A stretch of DNA of 64,000 bases from Schistosoma mansoni (GCF_000237925.1 NW_017386029.1:1178001-1242000); one strand, 5' to 3'; counted from the first letter of the stretch, positions 49,301 to 59,275 are shown. The notes: generated from the sequence alone by a model not told the origin. Program-made: numbers and translations.

Positions 49301-52300
49301 AACGTGGAAGCACTGGACGGCCGTTTCGTCGATGAATAAATTTTCCAAAAAAACGTTTTGTGACATTTAAATTATAAAAACTATTTTCATACTGGTGTCC
49401 TCAATTTCCTGGAATTGGTTGGAAGTTAGACATCGTTGAATGCCGGCTCAGTGGTCTATCGGTTAAATGCTCGCGCGCGAGACTGGCGGGCCATGGGTTC
49501 GGATCTCGAGAGGCGGGATCGTGGATGCGCACTGCTCGGGAGTCCCACAATAGGACGAAACGACCGTCAAACAGTGCTTCCAGTTTTCCATGGAGGTCTA
49601 GCTTCAATTGACTAATGATTTCAACTATATAACATATAGAATGTCTCAGTTTTGTAAGTACACACATACACGTACAAGTGGCTCTCTGATTAATCATACG
49701 TGTTATTACATAATCACTCACAATCACCAGTTAGTTGTAATTTTCCCCACGATGGTTGATTAAAATAAGTGGTTACATTTATTCCTAACTAATTAATTTA
49801 CAATTATGTTTTCATGATTACAATAAGTTACCGACATTCTCATCTGTAACTTGATTTAAGAAATAAAACAAAATAGTGAAGATAGAAATTTATCGAAAGT
49901 TATAAAATCAATCAATTTTTTTTACCTGCATAGACGTTGAAATCGATTCACGTTCAGATAAAATCTCAGCTAAATTCTTTGTACCTAAAACATTTCTTAA
50001 TGTAGTCGCTGCTAGTAGGCGTGTTGATCGGTCAGCATCTTCAACATTGGTTATTGCTACGACAGGATTGTATATACGATAATAAACTACAGCGTCTACA
50101 GCTACTGTAACTGAATCTTTCGTAAGAACCTGAAGACAAAACAAAGAAAAGATTAGTAGGATTAAAATAACGTAAAATGAAGCATGTTTCAATGATGATT
50201 GTTTGTTTAGTAAGATTTATACCGGGTTTATTATTGGGGAGGGACGTTTACTAACTATGTTCAATGATTTTTTGTGAATCTTTCATTGCCATCCTAAACA
50301 ATGTCTTCATCATCTACTTCATGTAAAAGTGAGCTTTCTAACTATTGCACAAATATCATACCGGTTCATTCTAACTGACTTGTTTGTGACTGGTTGCCTT
50401 CGTGGGTTTAGTTACCTTCGTTTGCCTTCGTATTCGCGTTGACTGCCTTTATTGATTGACCTATGACATTGTGACTGACTGACTTCTTCTGTATGGTTTC
50501 ATAAATTGGGTCAGTGTTGAAGTGTGTATTGACTACTAATTTATTTGGATTCCATACTTATAGAGATTTTCTGCAATTCTAAGAGTTGTCCCGACCCAAA
50601 ATTTGGACATTTACACAATCAAATTAATGTCCATGGTTATCAGTATGAATTGATATCATTGATGATATATCATTTTACCTAACTGCTTATATGTGTTTAT
50701 TTGTACAAAGATAATAGGAGCACCTGTTTTGTCCTATGTATTACTCTTCGCAACTGGTTCAATTTATTTCATGAACAATGTTAAAATTGTCTTCCTTTGA
50801 TGTTGAGTTTTTTTATCTGAATAGAATGGAATGAAGTGACTGTGTTGGTTTATGAGTGACGTAGACACTAAAGGAGTTTAGGAGCCTTGTAATCGTTTCT
50901 GAGATATTTCTGATACTTAATTGAATGTTATATAGTTGAAATCATGAGTCAATTGAAGCTAGACCACCAGAGAATACCTGGAAGCACTGGACGGCCGTTT
51001 CGTTCTATTGTGGGACTCCTCAGCAGTGCGCGTCTACGATCCCGCCTCGAGAGCGAGATTCGAACCCAGGACCTATCAGTCTCGCGCACGAGTGCTTAAC
51101 CACCAGACCACTGAGTCGGTCGGCATCCAACGGTGTTAATGTCTAACTTCAACCAATCCACGAAATTGAGCAACCGTTCACCGATTGTCTTCAGTGAGTT
51201 GTTATCCCCAACAGACGTGGTTGAACTCCACTGGTCACTGCTTCTCACTAGAACTCCAGGAAATACCTCATGGAGCGAGTCACTAGTGAGCATAAGATCA
51301 TTATCAGAAGGGGGTTTTGTGGAGATTTTAGTAATTTCAGATAATTGAAATCATGAGTCTTATTAGAATGATTGTTTTCTTGATTACCGAGATTAGTTTC
51401 TAGACAGTTTATTGATTGACCAGAAAACTTTAGATGAAATTTTTTGGGGAAGCCGTTCTAAAAGAAGATGGACTTGAAATGAGTTTCCCACTTTTGTGTA
51501 GTGAAAATACTTCAATGAGTATCGGCTCTTTCAAGAAGTGTTTGAGCACAAATCCTTTAAAGTTCTGTTAAGCTGTTACTAGTGTTGTTTAACATTTTAT
51601 TCATGATGCTTGATTGCCTGGATATTTGTGTTTCCAAAGTTCCGGTGTTTAGATTAAGACATTCAGGAACAAGACCTTGTTGGCTACTTCTCTCTCTCTC
51701 TTCAAAAATGATATTAATCAAATTCTGAGTTCTTTTTTTAAAACAAAATTCATTCTACAGTTCCATGGAACATAACTGAAGAGATTAAGTCAACGTTTTC
51801 ATTGGGATGAATTTTTTTAAAATGCTCATCAGTTGATTTACCTTCTCACTTATTTTCATTAATTCAACGAATATTAATGAAAAAGGATTCAGTAAGTATA
51901 ATAAGTTCGACTATAACATTAATCTTAATCTGACATCAAGTTGTGTGTATCCAAGTGTGTAAAAATGTATATTTGACTATATGACAACAAAATTATGAAT
52001 TAGAGACAACTAAACGTTACATGTGATCAGAATATGTTTTAATGAACTTGATTAATGACTTGAGGATAATGTTTAATATCTAAGATCTCTTAAAAATGAT
52101 GAACCCTGGAAAATTTGTGAATATATATATATTCCTGTTTTTGACACTAGTATTCCTGTACTAAACGTTACTACTTTCATATTTGAAAGCATGAGTCAAT
52201 TGAAGCTAGATCACCTAGGAAAACTTGGAAGCACTGGACGGCCACCTCGTCCTATTATAGGACTATTCAGCAGTGCACATCCACGATCGCGCCTCACGAG

Positions 52301-55300
52301 ATTCGAACCCAGGACCTATCAGTCTCTCGCGCGAGCGCTTAACCACTAGACCACTGACCCAGCACCCAAAGTTGTTAATGTCCAACTTTAACCAATCCAC
52401 GAAGCTGAGCAACCATTTCACCAATGTCTTTGGTGAGTTGATATCTCACAACAGACCTAGTTGAACTCCACTGGTCACTGCTTCTCACTTGAACTCCAGG
52501 AATTACCTCTTGAAGTCAGTCACTAGTGAGCATGTGATTATAATCATTATAAACGTTACTAATTTTTTTTCTTCCATGAAATTAAAAATGACAATGTTAT
52601 CCAAATTTAATTCAATGGTTCTTTTGGTGAAGAAGAAAAAAATAATTGGTGAGACTATAATTTGTGGACGACCTTTGAGCAACGCTAAAATGATCTTGAA
52701 AATGTCCATTTACTTACTAGGGTTAAATGAGGGTTATAAATTAGTGCAAGGAACTGGAATTAAGATTTATGGTTGAATGTTAGTGTTAAGAATTATATTT
52801 AATGTTTTCGTCACGAACTAGCATCATCTATAATGCCGAAATGATATTTAGCCAAATAAGTGGATGAATCTCGCACCAAAATAGAAGACCTGCTATCTTA
52901 AATCTGATTGGTGGTCACGCAATTTCGTAGGTTGGTTGAAGTTAGACATAAACATCTTTGGATACCGGTTCAGTGGTCTAGAGGTTAGGCGATCGAAGGT
53001 CCTGGGTTCGAATCCTACGTGTGGGATCGTGGGTGCGCACTACGGAGGAGTCCCATGATCGGACGAAACAGCCATCTAGTGTGTACAAGTTTTCATTGGT
53101 GATCTAACGTCAATCAATTCATGATCCCAATCAAAAACTTAACAATCTCCACTACCTCAAACTGATAGCAATGGAATAATTTTGGTTGTCACATGTTTCA
53201 ATTTGAAAGAAAAAAAGAGAATTTATCAGCCACAAAACCCATCAGTGCTCAAACATATATATATATATCTTACTTCTTGAGGTGGAACATCAAATGTTAC
53301 AGTTCGTAAATCAACTTTACGAATTGAATCAATACATGGTGCAATAAAGAAAAGTCCTGGTCCACGAGCACCTTTAGGTAAAATTCTACCTAATCGAAAT
53401 ATAACTGCTCTTTCATATTCAGCTACAACCTATAAGTAAATATAAAAGTATACAGGATTAAGAATAACTTTATTAGAACCCTAGATAATATGAAAATAAA
53501 TAAGCAATATAAATTATATATATAATAATAACAATTATATATATATATATATGTTATATAGTTTCACAGTTATATAATATACCCTTATGGGCCAGGGTAA
53601 TTTTGTACTGGTTTTCGGGAGAACCAGATACCATCTACAATTTCACGCGACAACCCAAACAGTACAGCTCAATCCCGCTTAACAGAAGAGCCAGACACTT
53701 CCCAGGCTTAACCCAAGCAGTACAGCTCAATCCCGCCCCATAGGAGAACTAGACGCTATATGGGTTTCAACGCTACAATCCGAACAGTACAGCTCAATCT
53801 TGTGGCGCAACCACACAAGTATCAAGCACCCTGGTGGCCGAGTGGTTAATATAGCTATTGGTATGTTCTAGAATCATCAGCTATTTAAGTGGATATAAAA
53901 ACTTTACAAGATTTTTTTTCTAAAACAAAAACTAGTAAGATCGATCAGTTTCTACACAAGAAAAAAAACTCTTCAATTATTTTTTTTCCTCCATCTATAT
54001 ACAATATTCTTTTCGGATTAGTTGAATAAAGAGTGAAAACTTAGATATCTTAGTTATCAGATTACCAAGGTTGTCCCTATTTTCTTGTAATAAATAAAAT
54101 AATACTTAAATAGTTCATCAATCTATAATTTATTCTCATATTTTTCTTCTTTTTTAATATGAGACAACTCAGTTTTTGTAATATTGTGTGGTCAAGTGCC
54201 CTGTTTAATATATGATATGATGATTCCCGCTAATTGGAGAGCAGCGATTTATCGATCTGACCAGTGACATACGAAACATGTACGAGCAATCTAGAGCACT
54301 TGTCGATGCTGTTTTCTGCCTAACCTAGCCAGTTAAGTCCGGAACATCAATAACAGCCTCTGCAATATGAATCATTTATTTCAAGCATACTGAGTTGGTG
54401 AGCGGCCTATGCTCTTCGACGAGGGGTACACAGGCGTAAGTAAGTATACTGAGTTTATATACCAATCAAACTGACCACATCGTACCATAAAATAGAAAAT
54501 AACATTTGTACACAACTCAGCTAAACCCGGCTGTGAATAAAAGGGGAACAGTAATTAATAGACTAGGTATAACTCAGGAATAGTAAATCGTACAGTAATA
54601 GTCTATAGGTCAAAATAAAGCTCATAATAAAAGGAACATGAATATGAATAGTTGAGTTACTTAGTAATTATAAAATAGGAAATATATATATCATATTGGT
54701 GCACAAATAGTCCTCAAAAGTTACCATTCATAATTCTCTTCGGAATATAACAGTTTTAAATCATACTATTTGATAAGCTCAATTCAAAATGATTAATAGA
54801 ATTAATAAATATGTATTTGGGATTTTATTTCAAAGTGATATGCTTAAGCTAAGTCGATTTTCTCGGTAACGAACGAAGGCCAATGACACAATGACACGAT
54901 AGGCTAATCCAATCCGTTGTCCCAGGCCCCGCTAACTAGAGGAAGAAGTCCAAGGCGAAGTAGGGGAATATATATTCCCCAACACAAAGTTAATCAATAA
55001 AATTCATTTTAGATGACCCTAAACATTAAAAAAAAAATTCAGTTACTGTGTTTGATCTCCATAAAGATACCTTTAAAGTTTTTTACAGTTAAATGAAATT
55101 GATCAATCATATAGATTGTTTTTATTTGGTTAAATGAATGAATCATTGATTTTATAACACTTTTGATAATATATTATATTAAATGGTTACTAGAATCTTT
55201 CAGGTAATAATCGTCTGTGGTAAATTTTATAATTCAAGACCTTGAATAAAATGAAATCAACAATCCCTTGGTATTGTTTGTTTGAATTTTCCCATTGATG

Positions 55301-58300
55301 TGTTAGGACTGTAATTGATCAGTCTCTTATTAGCATATGTGCATCCTATGTAGATTGCCTCGATATTGCCTTAATTCACGAGCATTCTAAGTAAAGAATG
55401 ATAGTGGCTAGCAGTGGAATCCAAAACGCGAGTTTAAAGTGAACAGTACTGGCTTCAAGTCCCAGAGTGGACATCAACTCTGAGATGCAGCTACATCCAG
55501 CCGATGAGTCCCGAATGGGACGAAACGCGCGTCCTGGATTCCACTGCTAGCTACTATCCATCATTGCTTATAAAACAACAATCATTTCAGAATAAATCTT
55601 CGTAAAATGGAAGGATTTTTTCAATAAAGACTTCTTTTTTTCCCAAATTGGTTCAATGTGTTTTTAAAACTGACATAGAAAAACACATGATATACATTGT
55701 GTCAAATAATTTGAAGGTAGCAATTTATAAAAAGTGATGTTTTTTTCTAAAAATGAGGAAGTTTTTATCCAATATTATTTTATTTATAAACAAATAAAAT
55801 AAGGAGTCATTTCCTACTAAATTATAAATTCTAGTATTGTTTAGTGTTGTGCCGGTCATTGTATTTTCTGTGGAATTGCTTGACGGACTTGTGCTTGTTG
55901 CTGAAACCCCTTCTAATCTGGCAACACATAACGAGAATACAAAGACTGGTGGTATGCCTTATATCCCGACGAGAATGATGAATGGTAACTTTTGAGGACT
56001 ATTTATACACCAATACGATACATATATTTTTATTGTATAATTGTTAATCAACTAAACTGTGGGTATTCATGTTTCTCTTATTATAAGCTTTATCTTGATT
56101 CATACACTATTATTAGACGATTTACCGTTCTCGAGTTATGTCCAGTCTATTAATTACACTTTACCACATTTACAACCGCTTTTGGATAGATCTTGTACAA
56201 ATATCGTTTTCTACTTTTTGGTGCGATGTAATCTGTTTGGTTTGTATATAAGCCGAGTATGTTTGAAATACATGATTCATATCGGTGTTCTGGACATGAC
56301 GGGCAGGGCATGCAGTAGGAAGGACCGATAAGGACTCTAGACTATTCGTACGGGTTTTATGCTTCATTGGTCCGGTCGATAAATCACTGTCCCCTAATTG
56401 GCAGTATCATCACGTCATATACTGGTAGCGGCACAAGGCCACAAGTTATAACAGTATGGATTTACTTAACCTCTGAACTAAATTAAACCGATATATGAAT
56501 ATCCCACTTTATATATGGTTTATTTGCAACCGGATTTGTATGACATTAATGATGAATGTATTCGTAAAATCTCAACGAATGGATTTGAAGTAAATCCAAC
56601 GTTTTGCTTGACAGTCTAGTCCAAGCTTTTTCAAGGAAATATAATATAATCACATCAAACGCGGACTCCAAGCCGGTTCACCAAGCTGCTAAATCCGAAT
56701 ACCCGCTAGCTTGTACCACTGGGATGAACTCCATTATTTATTTGTAGATGTTTAAATCTCATGGTTGATGGTAATGACTGAATTTTTATCAAGTTAGAAT
56801 GAATCACACTTCCTAGATTTTATTGTTAGTCACTATCCATCCGTACTTAAATATTTGACACTTAATGGCATTATCAAGTTCATCCGCTCTCTATGCACAT
56901 ATGTTTACAAACACATATATACAACCAAATTTACAACTGTATCATAAATTGACATAACAGGTTGATGCAAGGCGTTATCTGACCTTATACAAAGTAGGAA
57001 AACTAAGGTTACTTACAGTGTATATATTTATAGGTAACTGCTAATGACCTTTCATTTGTTTACTTTTTTAAAATATGTATACTTGTCTATATCTGTTTAT
57101 CTATATTGCACTATGTCGGTGTAACCCAATAAATGTACTGAGATAGCAATTCACAGGTTGACTGATTTCATAGTTAATCCAAATATTGTACCATGTGTCG
57201 TATATTCTTCTTTATAGTTCGTTTACCAGTATGAATGCTTAAAATGTATGCTTTCTCGAAAAATTCGTATTCATTTTATCAACGAGATAAGTTTAAAGTC
57301 TTATCTATAATATATACGTATTAACTGAGTCAAATGCACTGCCATATATGTTTTAACCTATGTTATGACTCCCCGACAGTAAATATTCACTGCTCCATAC
57401 AGAATATTCAGGTTGTATGGCATACATACAATAACATTCCAGTCCATTTGAGGTATAACCCAATCTTTATACAATCATATTCATAACTTATTGTGTAGAA
57501 CTGAAAATGATATTTAAATAATATGAAAACTCTACCTAAATATTTCACATAGTACATATATATCAGTACATTTCAATTATCATTTACAACAGCATTTTTA
57601 ATATAAGATACATACATAGTATACTTCTTCATTACTGTTATTCATTTTCATTATATGCCGAAAATCACTATTCATATTTGTACACAGCATAGAAAACTAC
57701 TTGCTAATTCTGACGTTTCGTGACTTAGTGTAAGCCACTTCTTCAGAGAATAAATAAATATTAGAAAAAGGTTTTCCCAATTACAGAGAAAGGAGAGTAG
57801 CTGAAGTGTTGCATATAATGCTTAATCCTGCTTCTCTCAACAGAAAAGAAGGCCTTACCGTACACTCTACTTGGATTAACTATCCTAGCCACCTAGTCTG
57901 ATATTATTTACAATTCACGCTATTACCTTACAAATTGAACTCTATCCTTTCTCACCATAAAAGTCATACAATTTTCATCCTTAACAGCGCGCACATACAC
58001 ACACAAAAATTTACATACATGTCGCTTATGAATCACCTTGACCGAAATGACATGACACTGATTTTTTCAGATCTTTCGTGGATCAGTTGAAGTTAAACAA
58101 TAACACCATCGGACGCCGGCTCAGTAGTCTAGCGGTTAAGCGCTCGCGCGAGAAACTCATAGGTCCTGGGTTGGAATCTTGCGAGGCGGGATCGTGAATG
58201 CGCACTGATGAGGAGCCCCATAATAGGACGAGGTGGCCGTTCAGTGCTTCCAGGTTTTCCGTGGTTTAGCTTTAATTGATTCATGATCTCAACTACTTTT

Positions 58301-59275
58301 TTAACAAAGAGAATTTCTGTATTATCATCATCTAGAATTAAATGATTTCTATTTCAACTCTTACTAATATTAATTATTAGTCTTTAATGACCTATGTCTA
58401 TTTCGAGTAGATTTCATAGATATTACCTCTAGTTATAAATTTTAGTACAGTTATGTTGTGGGTAGCAGTGGAATTTAGATAGTGCTTTCTATCCAACTTG
58501 GGATTCATTAACCGAATAATATTTTCGTGTTTAAACAGAAAGATACTGGATTCAAGTTTCCGAATGAACATCAACAATGAAATTCAGGTATATCAAATTG
58601 ACAATTTTGAAACTGGAAAAAACTTGTGTCCTAGATTCCATGATAAGCTGCGATTCAACTTTACTACAAAAATTGACTATTTCAAATAGTCAGTATTCGT
58701 CACATATATGCTCATGTTAGAAATTGGTATCAATGAAATAACACTGGACTCTTGTTTTGTTCTAGTTTAGAATTCCTTGTCAGTTTGGAACCATTAGCGT
58801 TATACAAGCAAGAAATACAAGATATTTAGAACTTTCAATGAACAAATGATAACTCAACATCACTTAATTAGAATTTATTGATTTATATTTCTGATTTCAA
58901 TCATTAGAAATACATGGCTCAGTACTGGTCAGTGTGAAATAAACAAACACCTCACTTCCACCCGAAGTTTGTGCTGCTGATGTCGTTCAGGAGGACGATG
59001 AAAGCTTCACGACGAAACCATCCAGCTCACAGAACAAAACTCCATCAAAATCACCCACCTCAGCTACAAATCATCTCTACCATCTCGAAATAAACAAAGT
59101 TAAGCATAAAAACTATAATAACGCTGTATTATTTACAGAAATTAATTCTATACAAATTAACTTACTTTAATACAGAAAAATAGCGAGAAAGGAAATGTAA
59201 TAATAATGAATAAGTATGAAATTGTAATCAAAATGGCACTGCATATTCCATAATCACCCGATTTTCTTGATGGAT
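38614..59275 (-). CDS. Stomatin (SPFH/Band 7) membrane protein gene, six exons, 5' exon missing
   Basis: Stomatins are oligomeric scaffold proteins on the inner face of the plasma membrane that bind cholesterol and modulate ion channels. The six exons below join in frame to 263 complete codons plus one split codon; human stomatin has 288 residues. In order they give a short cytosolic piece, a hydrophobic hairpin with the conserved proline (ITFPFSL), the SPFH domain beginning [15 protein letters not shown], and the C-terminal coiled coil and oligomerisation tail ([31 protein letters not shown]). Cysteines matching the two palmitoylated cysteines of human stomatin are present (GICSA and APCIDS). 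Every donor is GT, every acceptor AG, and phases agree at each junction. Introns are 5736, 3144, 2010, 2419 and 6559 bp. The start exon must end with one base of a split codon and was not found up to 64000. The neuronal UNC-1/MEC-2 type and the erythroid type cannot be told apart here. Confidence 0.93.
39045..39175 (-). mobile_element. Old family C repeat
   Basis: GAAGCACTGGAAAGCCGTTT and the terminus TTTCACGAAACCCTGTTC remain. Confidence 0.55.
39433..39952 (-). mobile_element. RTE LINE 3' fragment joined to a family A repeat
   Basis: Inverted 3' end, second subfamily, ~520 bp. It stops inside the element body (TGTAGGAATGC) and the next base begins the ribozyme part of a hammerhead family A repeat. 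Confidence 0.8.
39953..40165 (+). mobile_element. Family A repeat fused to a LINE fragment
   Basis: Starts at the ribozyme (GTACATCTAGCTGACGAG) directly after the RTE piece and runs through the tail to AACACCAAG. Confidence 0.78.
40252..40375 (+). mobile_element. Isolated RTE LINE 5' UTR fragment
   Basis: Matches 17868-17990 of the full LINE from TCCGCCTGTAGC through the AAAGGAGGAG region to ATACTCTAACCAGG, and then stops before the coding region. A 5'-only piece is unusual because LINE copies normally lose the 5' end. Confidence 0.7.
40629..40690 (-). mobile_element. Family C tail fragment
   Basis: CGTGAGTCAATTGAAGCTAG and a further ~30 bp only. Confidence 0.65.
40802..41010 (-). mobile_element. 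Family C repeat with 9-bp target duplication
   Basis: ACTATCATC flanks at 40793-40801 and 41011-41019. The ribozyme core reads CTGAGAA, probably inactive. Confidence 0.82.
41121..41586 (+). mobile_element. Solo LTR, family 2
   Basis: 466 bp, TGTAGTGTCGG to GGGTCACA, roughly three quarters identical by eye to 3669-4140. Confidence 0.65.
41948..42511. mobile_element. Family A repeats, inverted around an assembly gap
   Basis: 41948-42243 is a nearly complete inverted copy. After the 200 N the tail reappears in direct orientation (ACTGACCAGTTGCAGTCC), making a palindrome whose centre is missing. The ribozyme core reads CTGGCGA. Confidence 0.82.
42244..42443. other. Assembly gap, 200 N
   Basis: Exactly 200 N, at the centre of an inverted family A pair. 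Confidence 0.98.
42955..43245 (-). mobile_element. Old LTR, family 3, inverted
   Basis: Strongly diverged but colinear (AATGAACGAGAAC ... CACACTACTTATACC). The oldest family 3 copy here. It is followed by a TTA/GTA microsatellite. Confidence 0.5.
43259..43325 (+). repeat. Microsatellite (TTA)n then (GTA)n
   Basis: Two adjoining triplet repeats of about ten units each. Confidence 0.9.
43844..44002. repeat. Near-perfect palindrome of repeat family E
   Basis: Arms of about 62 bp (GATGGAGTTTTGTTCTCTGA and its complement) around a ~35-bp centre containing CTACCCGAAGTTTGTG. Confidence 0.8.
44010..44700. other. Intron sequence, no feature seen
   Basis: Part of the 38803-45361 stomatin intron; nothing recognised. 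Confidence 0.5.
44712..44925 (-). mobile_element. Old family A repeat
   Basis: Ribozyme and tRNA-like parts recognisable (GGATAGTGGTTAGCAGTGGA) but decayed. Confidence 0.6.
45362..45440 (-). CDS. Stomatin exon: coiled-coil segment
   Basis: 79 nt. The first base completes the Val codon left open by the preceding exon, followed by 26 codons, [19 protein letters not shown] and TREARAK. This is the hallmark stomatin motif at the start of the C-terminal helix. The acceptor is TTCTAG and the donor is GTAAAG. Confidence 0.94.
45957..46285 (+). mobile_element. Fragment of a second RTE-like LINE (C-terminal part)
   Basis: The translated fragment has [37 protein letters not shown] and [17 protein letters not shown]. 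This is a C-terminal tail of an RTE-type polyprotein clearly different from the 17862 element. Stop codons interrupt it. It lies in the stomatin intron between 45440 and 47860. Confidence 0.75.
46511..46690 (+). mobile_element. Family C repeat
   Basis: Direct ribozyme and tail ending ATAACCCCATACTGATAATT. Confidence 0.72.
46552..46605 (+). ncRNA. Hammerhead ribozyme, family C
   Basis: CTGAGGA, stem II TCCCGCAGTAGGAC, GAAA and GTC kept; stem III is one base shorter than in other copies and stem I is imperfect. Confidence 0.62.
46855..47252. mobile_element. Family A repeats, inverted then direct
   Basis: 46855-47045 is an inverted copy whose ribozyme keeps the core but has GTA at the cleavage site. 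47046-47252 is a direct, nearly complete copy whose GAAAC reads GAAAG. Confidence 0.78.
47860..47915 (-). CDS. Stomatin micro-exon: end of the SPFH domain
   Basis: 56 nt coding [18 protein letters not shown] plus the first two bases (GT) of a Val codon. The acceptor is TATTAG and the donor is GTAAGT. It aligns without gaps to the LDDATD-WGIKVERVE motif of stomatins. Confidence 0.93.
48535..48866 (+). repeat. Repeat family G
   Basis: Second copy of the 24715 repeat, directly followed by a family 3 LTR. Confidence 0.55.
48869..49173 (-). mobile_element. Solo LTR, family 3, inverted
   Basis: TGTAGTGAACAAGAAC to CCACACGACA, 305 bp, in the stomatin intron between 47915 and 49926. Confidence 0.72.
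49262..49335 (-). mobile_element. Family C tail fragment
   Basis: Inverted tail and ribozyme 3' strand up to GGCCGTTTCGTC. Confidence 0.65.
49425..49628 (+). mobile_element. Family C repeat
   Basis: tRNA-like block (GGCTCAGTGGTCTATCGG, box B GGGTTCGGATC), ribozyme with altered core (CTCGGGA) and extra AAA after the cleavage site, then tail. Confidence 0.78.
49926..50129 (-). CDS. Stomatin exon: SPFH domain core
   Basis: 204 nt, 68 codons, phase 0 at both ends, from [19 protein letters not shown] to ISTSMQ. It matches the stomatin stretch around VDGVVYYR and [12 protein letters not shown]. The acceptor is TCTTCAG and the donor is GTAAAA. An open frame continues upstream into the intron, but that extension (a run of hydrophobic residues before the acceptor) is not coding. 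Confidence 0.95.
50130..50930. other. Intron sequence, no feature seen
   Basis: Stomatin intron. A short imperfect GACT-rich repeat lies near 50380-50490. Confidence 0.5.
50935..51357 (-). mobile_element. Complete family C unit followed by the start of another
   Basis: Tail, ribozyme, tRNA-like block and ~230-bp body to GAGTCACTAGTGAGC, then a new terminus at 51303 (ATCAGAAGGGGGTTTTGTGG) and tail. The unit spacing is about 408 bp. Confidence 0.82.
50984..51033 (-). ncRNA. Hammerhead ribozyme, family C, minus strand
   Basis: Stem I GCACTG/CAGTGC perfect, CTGAGGA, GAAA and GTC present (cleavage triplet at 50990-50992); stem II has one mismatch. Confidence 0.8.
51360..52180. other. Intron sequence, no feature seen
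   Basis: Stomatin intron; nothing recognised. Confidence 0.5.
52183..52545 (-). mobile_element. Complete family C unit
   Basis: Same layout as 50935. The ribozyme reads GACGAGGTGGCC in place of GACGAAACGGCC, so it lacks the GAAA box. Confidence 0.8.
52647..52914 (+). mobile_element. Merlin-derived MITE, right end lost
   Basis: The left end GGTGAGACTATAATTTGTGG is followed by GACGACCTTTGAGC, which is close to the Merlin right end read inward (GGACGACCTTTGAAC). The body is alignable to the copy at 12521, with extra sequence in the middle. The copy stops at CTGATTGGT, where a hammerhead family C repeat begins. Confidence 0.55.
52915..53170 (+). mobile_element. Family C repeat, older subtype
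   Basis: tRNA-like GGTTCAGTGGTCTAGAGG, box B GGGTTCGAATCCTA, ribozyme core ACGGAGGAG (altered), end ACCTCAAACTGATAGC. Confidence 0.7.
53274..53429 (-). CDS. Stomatin exon: start of the SPFH domain
   Basis: 156 nt, phase 0 at both ends, 52 codons. It reads [20 protein letters not shown] and continues to TFDVPPQE. This is the most conserved opening of the stomatin SPFH domain, including the Cys of the APCIDS motif. The acceptor is TTATAG and the donor is GTAAGA. Confidence 0.93.
53645..53810 (+). repeat. Short tandem repeat block, ~60-bp units
   Basis: Three diverged units around ACAGTACAGCTCAATCCCGC at about 53658, 53717 and 53782. It is GC-richer than its surroundings and lies in a stomatin intron. 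A tRNA-like end follows (GGTGGCCGAGTGGTTA). Confidence 0.65.
54177..54752 (+). mobile_element. Solo LTR, family 1, with nested LINE stub
   Basis: TGTAATATT ... ATATAACA with a perfect 5-bp duplication GTTTT (54172-54176, 54753-54757). The RTE stub at 54396-54445 and its duplication lie inside it. Older than that insertion. Confidence 0.85.
54396..54445 (+). mobile_element. 50-bp RTE LINE stub inside an LTR
   Basis: Only the last ~50 bp of the LINE (GGCCTATGCTC to GGCGTAAGTAAGT), flanked by a perfect 9-bp duplication ATACTGAGT at 54387-54395 and 54446-54454 within the LTR at 54177. Confidence 0.88.
55262..55572. mobile_element. Family A repeat, inverted tail joined to direct unit
   Basis: Tail inverted to 55420, then direct tRNA-like end and ribozyme. 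The core reads CCGATGA, so it is probably dead. Confidence 0.75.
55957..56453 (-). mobile_element. Solo LTR, family 1, inverted
   Basis: Ends AAGTTATAACA; 5-bp duplication GTATG at 55952-55956 and 56454-56458. Confidence 0.82.
56680..56865 (-). repeat. Degenerate family A repeat
   Basis: Pieces only: a block like GCTAGCTTGTACCACTGGGA and an end like GTTAGTCACTATCCATC. Confidence 0.4.
56870..57660. other. Intron sequence, no feature seen
   Basis: Stomatin intron; AT-rich, nothing recognised. Confidence 0.5.
57665..57790 (-). repeat. Possible Penelope-like 3' debris
   Basis: Contains TGACGTTTCGTGACTTAGTG and ACTTCTTCAGAGAATAAA, a block often seen repeated in schistosome DNA; the assignment to Penelope-like elements is a guess. 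Confidence 0.3.
58078..58295 (+). mobile_element. Family C repeat
   Basis: tRNA-like block, box B GGGTTGGAATC, ribozyme with the GAGGTGG variant, tail to CATGATCTCAACT. Confidence 0.78.
58455..58690. repeat. Degenerate family A repeat
   Basis: GGTAGCAGTGGAATTTAGAT at the left and CCTAGATTCCATGATAGCTG at the right; ribozyme lost. Confidence 0.45.
58960..59075 (-). repeat. Repeat family E fragment
   Basis: Right-arm orientation of the palindrome at 43844, ending CACCCACCTCAGCTACAAAT. It ends about 90 bp before the stomatin exon at 59166. Confidence 0.65.
59166..59275 (-). CDS. Stomatin exon (first one seen): cytosolic stub and membrane hairpin
   Basis: 110 nt. The acceptor CAG lies at 59276-59278 and the donor GTAAGT at 59160-59165. 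The exon opens with two bases of a split codon and ends in frame with AAA. It encodes a basic stub (PSRKSGDYG), a Cys, and about 25 hydrophobic residues with the hairpin proline at residue 28 of the exon, closing with FFCIK as in other stomatins. The six-frame scan missed it because it contains no Met start. Confidence 0.88.
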
